Shown piece after piece: positions 17,738 through 22,838 of a stretch of DNA of 22,838 nt. The first letter of the stretch is position 1. Each line of letters opens with the position of its first letter. Position numbers and translations under genes: made by a program. Below the pieces are notes generated by a model that was given only the letters and a program-made list of their open reading frames with translations, did not search any database and had not been told where the DNA came from. Source of the DNA: Firmicutes bacterium UBA3941 (GTDB taxonomy: Bacteria > Bacillota > Clostridia > Caldicoprobacterales > UBA3941); the NCBI GenBank assembly GCA_002385665.1, contig DGDX01000099.1, positions 1-22,838 of the forward strand. The letters run 5' to 3'.

Positions 17738-19079
17738 GTTTTAATCCTCCTGTATCGCTTCTATCTATTCCTGTAGGCAGATTATCCGATAACTCCCCAA
17801 ATTCTCTCGCTAGGTTTCTTATCTTCTCCCTAAGCTTAATGATACAATCAAATTCGGTAGTATATCCCCTTACTATATCCTCAGCCAAGGCTCTACAGCT
17901 GGGAGAACCGCAAGATCCGCAGTCCAAACCGGGAAGATCGGCATAAATCCGCTCCAATTCCTCCATCTTCTTTATAGCAGATGAAATATCATCATCCAAT
18001 CTCATTATTGGCTTTGGTAATATCTCCTTATTAAACTTCCAGTCGTACTTCTCCAAAGCCATTTTAAATTCTTCATGGGCGATAGGTTCGGAGTCTTCAA
18101 TCTTACTAATAAGCTTCCTCAACCTATTTTGTGCAACAAAGTTATTCTCAAAAACCAGCGGACCACCGACACATCCACCTACACAGGCCAGACCTTCGAA
18201 AAAATCCAGATCCGATAGCTTACCATTCTCAATTTCCTCCAAAACCTTGATGACGTTGGGAATACCGTCCACTGACAAATAACTATCTATGTCTAAGGAA
18301 GATCCTTCGCCACCTGAGTTTGCCCAGCCTACACCCTTTAGGGTAGATTTTCGAAGACTGGTAGTAACACATGAATTATCAGCCTTGTTCATTACCAATG
18401 ATAGAGGACCATATATATCCAGGATTGATATAGACCCATCGACACTGGATCTTTCTGTACCCAATGGATTCCTAATACTGGTAGCTTTCGCCGCACAAGG
18501 AGTTATAAAAAAAGCGCCTATTTCTTCTATATCCACCCCGTGTTCTCTGCTAAAATTATCCTTGGCAATCTGGGCAGCAATCTCCATGGGAGATTGAACA
18601 TCGGCAAGATTGGATATCAGTTCAGGAAACCTAACTTGCACCAATCTAACCACAGCTGGACAAGATGAAGAAATAATAGGCCGCTTGGGATTAGTATGCT
18701 TGATCTGGTACTTTGTAAATTCGGTAGCAAAATCGGCGCCTCTGGCTACTTCAAAAACATCATCAAATCCTAAGAGCTTGAGGCCATGTAAAACACTGTC
18801 TATGCTGGTTAGGTCTTTAAACTGGCCATATAAAGTGGGTGCAGGAAGTGCTATCTTATACTTATAATCATATATAGCATCTAAGGGATCGGTAACGGCA
18901 ATTTTGGCATGATAAGGGCATACTCGGATACATTCCCCGCAATCTATACAGCGTTCAGCTATTATATATGCCTTGCCATCCCGGACTCGAATGGCCTCTG
19001 TGGGGCATCTCTTAATGCAATTGGTACACCCCATGCATTTGTCTGCATCCAAGGTTACGGAATGGTAGTACCCCTGCAT
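17727..19079 (-). CDS. Sensor-type [FeFe] hydrogenase paralogue (HydS-like, group C type) without a PAS domain
   Basis: A 450-residue Fe-S protein. Two N-terminal [4Fe-4S] sites (Cys15/18/21/25 and 44/47/50/54) precede an H-cluster domain with all four cluster cysteines: SSSCPAVV (Cys140), ITPCAAK (Cys195) and GLACVGGCVGG (Cys299, Cys303). The surroundings differ from catalytic enzymes. The Pro-x-Trp of TSCxPxW is gone, and Thr replaces Met before PC. A C-terminal [4Fe-4S] motif (Cys387, 390, 395, 412) is followed by a short helical tail. This combination is typical of putative sensory hydrogenases, but the usual PAS domain is missing. The frame opens at GTG 19088. ATG 19079 is preferred because AAGGAAGGTGA sits correctly for it and would overlap the GTG. 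Sensing is inferred. Confidence 0.85.
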   Translation of the reverse strand: MQGYYHSVTLDADKCMGCTNCIKRCPTEAIRVRDGKAYIIAERCIDCGECIRVCPYHAKIAVTDPLDAIYDYKYKIALPAPTLYGQFKDLTSIDSVLHGLKLLGFDDVFEVARGADFATEFTKYQIKHTNPKRPIISSSCPAVVRLVQVRFPELISNLADVQSPMEIAAQIAKDNFSREHGVDIEEIGAFFITPCAAKATSIRNPLGTERSSVDGSISILDIYGPLSLVMNKADNSCVTTSLRKSTLKGVGWANSGGEGSSLDIDSYLSVDGIPNVIKVLEEIENGKLSDLDFFEGLACVGGCVGGPLVFENNFVAQNRLRKLISKIEDSEPIAHEEFKMALEKYDWKFNKEILPKPIMRLDDDISSAIKKMEELERIYADLPGLDCGSCGSPSCRALAEDIVRGYTTEFDCIIKLREKIRNLAREFGELSDNLPTGIDRSDTGGLKHED

Positions 19080-19083
19080 ATAG

Positions 19084-19095
19084 CTCACCTTCCTT
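19084..19095 (-). promoter_or_regulatory. Ribosome binding site that decides the hydS-like start
   Basis: AAGGAAGGTGAG on the minus strand ends 4 nt before the ATG at 19077-19079; its AAGGTGA core resembles the anti-SD complement. It overlaps the alternative GTG at 19086-19088, which argues against that start. Confidence 0.6.
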
Positions 19096-19111
19096 TTTAC
19101 ATAGATAGGTC

Positions 19112-19117
19112 ATTATA
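19112..19117 (-). promoter_or_regulatory. Possible internal promoter -10 box before the hydS-like gene
   Basis: A perfect TATAAT on the minus strand lies about 33 nt before the ATG in a 125-bp gap. The best -35 candidate (GGGACA) is 19 nt away, so support is weak. Confidence 0.35.
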
Positions 19118-19150
19118 TGTACAATTGGCTGCTTGTTGTCCCAATATTTT

Positions 19151-19166
19151 CCGAAACCAATTTCGG
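19151..19166. other. Hairpin in the gap between the anti-sigma-like and hydS-like genes
   Basis: CCGAAA and TTTCGG form a 6-bp perfect stem around a 4-nt loop. No U-tract follows on either strand, so it is not a standard terminator. It may be an mRNA stability or processing element. Confidence 0.4.
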
Positions 19167-19204
19167 TATTCTTACTATGTAACTATAGCCAATGATTAGT
19201 ATAT

Positions 19205-19645
19205 CTATAATATGAATTTTGCTTCTAAATAGGTGCCTTGCCCCACTTCAGATTGGATATGAAATTCATCAGAACATCTTTTTATATTGGGCAATCCCAT
19301 ACCGGCCCCAAAACCCAATTCTCTAGCCCATTCTTTGGCTGTGGAGAATCCCTCTTCCATAGCTAAGTTAACATCCTCTATACCCGGCCCTTCGTCTACG
19401 GCCTTGAACACTATGGCTTTCGGACTTATTTCTATTTGAATATTCCCACCTATTGAGTGGATAACCATGTTCATTTCTGCTTCATAAGCAGCTATGGACA
19501 CCCTTCTAATAACATTGGCATCAACACCTAATTGCCTTAAAAGTCTCTTAATACTACTAGCCGCTTCACCGGCCTTGGTAAAATTACCCGCTTCTATTTC
19601 ATAGCTGTGGATCATGCCGATATATTCATTAGATTCCACCGTCAT
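19205..19645 (-). CDS. GHKL ATP-binding protein of the RsbW/SpoIIAB anti-sigma kinase type
   Basis: A 146-residue protein consisting of a single HATPase domain. Motifs are the N box AYEAEMNMVIHS (Glu57, Asn59), G1 VDEGPGIEDV at 83-92, G2 ELGFGAGMGLPNIK at 109-122 and the final GTYLEA. The shape matches anti-sigma factor kinases, which bind a sigma factor or phosphorylate an anti-sigma antagonist on Ser. No sigma factor or STAS antagonist lies in this window, so its partner may instead be a DRTGG-like or hydrogenase-like neighbour. Its ATG overlaps the stop of the upstream DRTGG-like gene by 4 nt. It is distinct from the other GHKL protein at 15290-15841, which has a different motif set. Confidence 0.85.
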   Translation of the reverse strand: MTVESNEYIGMIHSYEIEAGNFTKAGEAASSIKRLLRQLGVDANVIRRVSIAAYEAEMNMVIHSIGGNIQIEISPKAIVFKAVDEGPGIEDVNLAMEEGFSTAKEWARELGFGAGMGLPNIKRCSDEFHIQSEVGQGTYLEAKFIL

Positions 19646-19989
19646 CTCATGTCTCCCCTAAGTCCGCCTTCATAAAGTTTGCCGCACGCCTCAAATAATG
19701 TGTTATCAGTGGACAATAACACTATATCACGCTCCAGTGCCATATTTATAATGTCTTGAGTAGGTTTTTTTCCTCTCACAAATACGATGCAGGAAACATC
19801 CAACATCTCAGCTGTGCGGATCACCTGGGGGTTATTGAGTCCGGTTAGCAACACTGTTTGTTCTTTTACAAAGGTCAATACATCGCTCATCAAATCAGAC
19901 CCGCATGCAGATACTACTTCGTGGTCCAGAAATTCCTCACCAACAATTAATTCTGCCTCCAACAGGTCCTTTATAGTTGATATCTTCAA
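19642..19989 (-). CDS. DRTGG-like small protein (first copy)
   Basis: A 115-residue paralogue of the protein at 17393-17737. Shared blocks are GEEFLDHEV, SDLMSDVL, EMLDVSCIVF, KKPTQDIINMALE and LFEACGKLYEGG. The shared Cys of D(I/V)SCI and one Cys near residue 30 are kept in both. The start is TTG (19987-19989), the only in-frame start at the right place, with GGGAGAG 7 nt upstream. It follows the SPOR gene by 13 nt, with its ribosome binding site overlapping the end of that gene, and overlaps the next gene by 4 nt. It probably forms a ligand- or partner-binding unit with the anti-sigma-like ATPase, an inference from coupling alone. Confidence 0.75.
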   Translation of the reverse strand: MKISTIKDLLEAELIVGEEFLDHEVVSACGSDLMSDVLTFVKEQTVLLTGLNNPQVIRTAEMLDVSCIVFVRGKKPTQDIINMALERDIVLLSTDNTLFEACGKLYEGGLRGDMR

Positions 19990-20002
19990 ATGCTATCTCT
20001 CC

Positions 20003-20920
20003 CTATCCGTTAGCAATTTGTTCCATATATTTTTTATACTTAACTGCCATGTCTATATAAGTATACTTTATCTTGGAGGAAATTTCTACTCTATCCGATG
20101 TGTTTCCCAGTAATATATCTTCTAAATTATCAATCTGTGCAGAAAGAAAGTCCTTCAAACCTGATAACACCAGTCTACCTTCTTCATCAGTCGAATATGC
20201 TTGTAGCTGATCTGTTTTTTCCTTTATATTATCGATTATATTCCTGATTTTTTCCAAAGCTATTTCTTTAGTAATTTTATCCTTATCCAAGTCCTTGATA
20301 ATAGATTCCATTAATCCAAAATTATCCATAACCATTGCGTATGAGGATTTAATACCCTCCACCTTTTCACTTGAAGCTGTTATCTCCATATCTACTCCGG
20401 GGCACTTGAGTTCATATATCTGAGAATCTACCGATTGGGCTTTAAGTTGTTCTATGACCGCCCTAGTATCATCCTGTGACTGAAATATAATAGCTAAGAC
20501 CCTGGAAAATTGATCTTCCAGTACATATCCTGCTGCTCCCTTTTTCTTTAGCTCATTGGCAATGAATAGAGCATTCTCCTTATTATTGAAGGCACCCAAC
20601 TGTATCCCAAAAAAACTCTTTGCTTCTATCTTTATTAACTCGGTTATACGGGGACCCTGATTATCCTCATTTTCTTCCTTTGGGAGAGTCAACTCTGTGT
20701 CCTCTCCTTCCGAACCAATCTCATCTGTAATATGCTCATCTTGTCCATCCTGTTCAGTACCCACTTTGGTTTTTAAGATAGGGGTTATGATATTGCTGAT
20801 AGCCTTACCTATGGTACCAGCCATGAGAAAATAAATACCTCCCAGTATTAGGAATACAATCAAAAGAACTATAGCATAGCGCTTTTGATTTCTTGCCCTT
20901 CTTATCCTCGAATATCGCAT
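20003..20920 (-). CDS. SPOR-domain membrane protein
   Basis: A 305-residue protein. A basic N terminus is followed by one membrane helix at about 15-37, then an acidic linker (about 55-90) rich in Glu and Asp. A SPOR domain follows at about 102-171 (FFGIQLGAFNNKENALFIA, then VLAIIFQSQDD). The last 130 residues are helical and unrecognised. SPOR domains bind peptidoglycan stripped of stem peptides, usually at septa or the spore envelope, so the bulk should lie outside the membrane. The frame is open from TTG 20926, but GGGGAGG is 8 nt from ATG 20920 and only 2 nt from the TTG, so ATG is chosen. It is the first gene of the minus-strand cluster leading into the hydrogenase-sensor genes. Confidence 0.85.
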   Translation of the reverse strand: MRYSRIRRARNQKRYAIVLLIVFLILGGIYFLMAGTIGKAISNIITPILKTKVGTEQDGQDEHITDEIGSEGEDTELTLPKEENEDNQGPRITELIKIEAKSFFGIQLGAFNNKENALFIANELKKKGAAGYVLEDQFSRVLAIIFQSQDDTRAVIEQLKAQSVDSQIYELKCPGVDMEITASSEKVEGIKSSYAMVMDNFGLMESIIKDLDKDKITKEIALEKIRNIIDNIKEKTDQLQAYSTDEEGRLVLSGLKDFLSAQIDNLEDILLGNTSDRVEISSKIKYTYIDMAVKYKKYMEQIANG

Positions 20921-21007
20921 GTCCAAATCCTCCCCTTATAAATATCTTTGTTTATATATACCTTGGCTACCTGTTTAATATTTATGGCGGTATCTTTTGA
21001 TTTATGA

Positions 21008-21013
21008 TACAAT
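21008..21013 (+). promoter_or_regulatory. Candidate extended -10 promoter for the DUF6062-like gene
   Basis: TGATACAAT is an extended -10 element (TGn plus TACAAT at 21008-21013) with a poor -35. A perfect TATAAT at 21024-21029 is too close to the ribosome binding site (GGGAGG, 21032-21037) to serve. Confidence 0.45.
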
Positions 21014-21043
21014 GCGTTTAGTATATAATCAGGGAGGATAACA

Positions 21044-21826
21044 ATGAAATACCATATAGATACCATTCCTGTATGGGATGCCTATGACCAAAAAGACCAA
21101 TGTCCACTATGTGTATTAGAGTATAATTCTGAAAAAAAATACGTGGATTTTTTCCTTGGTGGGTCGGTAATGGAGCCCAGCACCAGAATTGATGTAAATA
21201 GGATAGGTTTTTGCGGTGATCATTTTAGACAGCTCTATGGTGAGAAAAATCGCCTTGGTCTTGCTTTAATAACTCACACACATTTAAAAGAAACAATTGG
21301 TGAGTTTGCAAAGCTTACCAAAGACTTAAAAAGAGGTAAAAAAGGACTAATTTCACGCTTTAGCTCTAAACTGACAGGAAAAGGTAGAGGGTCAGATAGT
21401 CCTCTAAGTAATCTATTAGAATGGCTGGACGAACATCATCATAGCTGCATGATATGCAATAGGTTGGAAAATCTATTAAAAAGATATGCATATACAATTA
21501 TTTATCTTTGGCAAAAGGACAACAATTTTATCGAGACCTTGAAAAACTCAAAAGGATTTTGCCTCCATCATTTTGCATTGATTATGAAAATAGCGGATGA
21601 AACCCTATCCGCTAAACACTTTAATAGATGGATCGATTTTATTCTACCAATCCAAACAAAAACCTTTGATCAATTAGAAGCTGATTTATTATGGTATACA
21701 CAAAAATTCGATTATCGAAACCAGGACAAGCCATGGGGTAATTCCAGAGATGCGCTACCCAGAACTCTTCAAACGTTATCAGGTAAATACATGGAACCGC
21801 CTGCTTCTTCCAATGACGACGAATAG
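21044..21826 (+). CDS. DUF6062-like protein with a duplicated Cys/His module
   Basis: A 260-residue soluble protein and the only plus-strand gene here. I recognise the pattern of DUF6062 proteins, whose function is unknown. Two similar modules are visible: CPLC (20-23) with GFCGDHF (Cys57, His60), and CMIC (135-138) with GFCLHHF (Cys173, His175/176). The spacings between the pairs are nearly equal (33 and 34 residues), which suggests a tandem duplication and two metal sites, probably zinc. The middle (about 85-118) is Lys-rich and the C terminus is acidic. GGGAGG lies 6 nt before the ATG. It is divergent from the SPOR gene and convergent with the deaminase gene, which ends only 18 nt away. 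Confidence 0.8.
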   Translation: MKYHIDTIPVWDAYDQKDQCPLCVLEYNSEKKYVDFFLGGSVMEPSTRIDVNRIGFCGDHFRQLYGEKNRLGLALITHTHLKETIGEFAKLTKDLKRGKKGLISRFSSKLTGKGRGSDSPLSNLLEWLDEHHHSCMICNRLENLLKRYAYTIIYLWQKDNNFIETLKNSKGFCLHHFALIMKIADETLSAKHFNRWIDFILPIQTKTFDQLEADLLWYTQKFDYRNQDKPWGNSRDALPRTLQTLSGKYMEPPASSNDDE

Positions 21827-21844
21827 GAGCATAACCTGCCCTGT

Positions 21845-22294
21845 TTATTCAATATATCTTTCCAGGCTAACCCCGACAGTCTCCAGTATTTCCGTAGCCA
21901 GGCTATCGGGGTATGGTTCTCCATATACCACCCGGATAATGCCGCTGTTTACTATTAATTTTGCACAAATGACACAGGGTTGATGGGTACAATACAGGGT
22001 AGCTCCCTCTATAGATACCCCCAATCTTGCGGCCTGCACGATAGCATTTTGCTCAGCATGGATGGCATAACAGTATTCATGTTTGGTTCCTGAGGGGATC
22101 TCTCTAATTCTTCTTATGCATTCCTGCCGTTCTACACAGCTGGGATAGCCCGAAGGTGCACCGTTATATCCGGTAGTTAATATTCTTTTGTTTTTCACTA
22201 TGATGGCGCCAATCTTTCTATTATGTTGATAACAGCTGGACCACCCAGCGATTACCTTTACCATTTCCATAAATCTCTTGTCCCACTTATCCAA
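21845..22294 (-). CDS. dCMP deaminase, ComEB-type cytidine/deoxycytidylate deaminase family
   Basis: A 149-residue zinc enzyme expected to convert dCMP to dUMP, feeding dTMP synthesis. The zinc site is HAEQNA (His79, proton-shuttle Glu81) and PCVIC (Cys107, Cys110). TGYNGAPSGYPSC and the downstream GTKHEYCYAIHAE follow the dCMP deaminase pattern, including the extra Cys/His positions for a second zinc. The start is TTG (22292-22294), with GGGGG 7 nt upstream, and the N terminus (MDKWDKRFMEM) aligns with family starts. Length is normal. No terminator separates its end from the convergent gene. Confidence 0.92.
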   Translation of the reverse strand: MDKWDKRFMEMVKVIAGWSSCYQHNRKIGAIIVKNKRILTTGYNGAPSGYPSCVERQECIRRIREIPSGTKHEYCYAIHAEQNAIVQAARLGVSIEGATLYCTHQPCVICAKLIVNSGIIRVVYGEPYPDSLATEILETVGVSLERYIE

Positions 22295-22424
22295 AATAAG
22301 TCCCCCATTATTCTAAATTAAACTCCTTTAAGGAAGTTTTACATACACTGCTCAATGGTAAGGCCAAATTTTTATGATTCATATACCATGAAACTTCAGC
22401 TACCAATTACGTCTTTGATCATAA

Positions 22425-22838
22425 CTATTCTAACGGTTCATCCGGCGTAGCAGGATATAGACTCTTATCAAAGGTATAATAGTTTCTCTTATCTTTTCTT
22501 TTTTTAGAGTATTCCGCTACTTCCGCGTCTGTTCGCAGGAACCCATCAAATGGGTATTTGCTACTATGGGGACATGTGTCAAAATGATACCAATTACCGT
22601 TATATTTTACTAAGTTCCAGTAATGGGTATTGTCAATTCGTGTAACACATAAATTCTCAAACCCAGCCCTGGTTAATAAAGCCCTGGCAGTCCCATAGTA
22701 GGTAAAACAATCCCCAGACCCTTTTTTTATACCCTGAACGGCAGCCCACATCCAATTTTTCTTATAAGTACTGCCAGTATATGAAATTCGCTTCTTGGTC
22801 CATTGAAAAATGGCTTTGAGCTTTTCCTTATCTGACAT
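22425..22838 (-). CDS. Transglutaminase-like protein, C-terminal part only
   Basis: The frame is open at the right edge, so the N terminus lies outside the window; the Met at 22836-22838 is probably internal. The 137 residues seen form the core of a transglutaminase-like cysteine peptidase fold. The triad is Cys44 in KGSGDCFTYYGTARALL, His72 in DNTHYWNLV and Asp87 in WYHFDT. DKEKLKAIFQWTKKRISYTG is the usual lead-in helix. In Clostridia such domains are often secreted and attached to Ig-like or membrane regions, which cannot be seen here. About 130 bp separate it from the deaminase gene and hold only a weak hairpin (22320-22340). Confidence 0.85.
   Translation of the reverse strand: MSDKEKLKAIFQWTKKRISYTGSTYKKNWMWAAVQGIKKGSGDCFTYYGTARALLTRAGFENLCVTRIDNTHYWNLVKYNGNWYHFDTCPHSSKYPFDGFLRTDAEVAEYSKKRKDKRNYYTFDKSLYPATPDEPLE

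Noticed and set aside
20921..21043. A clear minus-strand promoter for the SPOR gene
   Set aside because: Several TATA-like strings exist (for example TATAAA and TATACT on the minus strand) but none has a convincing -35 or a sporulation sigma-factor match.
22320..22340. Hairpin AAACTCC/GGAAGTTT as a terminator after the transglutaminase gene
   Set aside because: The stem needs a bulge, contains few GC pairs, has no clear U-tract and lies 85 nt from the stop codon.

Overview
The window looks like chromosomal DNA of an anaerobic, probably spore-forming member of the Clostridia. The signs are moderately AT-rich sequence, strong AGGAGG-type ribosome binding sites, a yerC-pcrA-ligA cluster, a trimeric [FeFe] hydrogenase with its own sensor-like paralogue, a PdaB-like deacetylase and a SPOR-domain protein. 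Twenty of the 21 genes lie on the minus strand, so the order of expression runs from right to left. No rRNA, tRNA, CRISPR array, insertion sequence or phage gene was seen.

Region 1 (1-6410, DNA maintenance and envelope). Reading in transcription order: a PdaB-like polysaccharide deacetylase, an SSB-related protein with two OB-fold segments, the TrpR-family regulator YerC, the helicase PcrA and the NAD-dependent ligase LigA. LigA runs into the left edge. The first 19 bases match the Tn5/Nextera mosaic end at 16 of 19 positions and are probably adapter, so position 1 is likely a contig end.

Region 2 (6546-11253, type IIA topoisomerase). A parE-parC-like pair has its own strong promoter with a LexA-type box just downstream. 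Perfect inverted-repeat terminators bound it on both sides. The A subunit lacks the gyrase-defining GyrA box in the first C-terminal blade, so topoisomerase IV is favoured over gyrase.

Region 3 (11333-16694, electron-bifurcating hydrogenase). The order is hydC (NuoE-like), a stand-alone GHKL ATPase, an HndB-like ferredoxin-fold protein, hydB (NuoF-like) and hydA (H-cluster catalytic subunit). The 365-bp upstream region holds a promoter whose -35 box overlaps a Rex-like redox operator, a second Rex-like site and a potentially structured leader of about 120 nt.

Region 4 (16695-20920, putative redox or H2 signalling module). The order is a membrane-anchored SPOR protein, a DRTGG-like protein, an RsbW/SpoIIAB-like GHKL protein, a sensor-type [FeFe] hydrogenase paralogue without a PAS domain, a second DRTGG-like protein and a PHP phosphoesterase. 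Several genes overlap and are probably translationally coupled. The working idea is that the hydrogenase-like protein senses H2 or redox state and passes the signal through the small ATPase, DRTGG and PHP proteins to the metabolic hydrogenase operon downstream. This is the most interesting part of the window.

Region 5 (21044-22838). A plus-strand DUF6062-like protein with a duplicated Cys/His module, a convergent ComEB-type dCMP deaminase, and the C-terminal part of a transglutaminase-like protein cut by the right edge.
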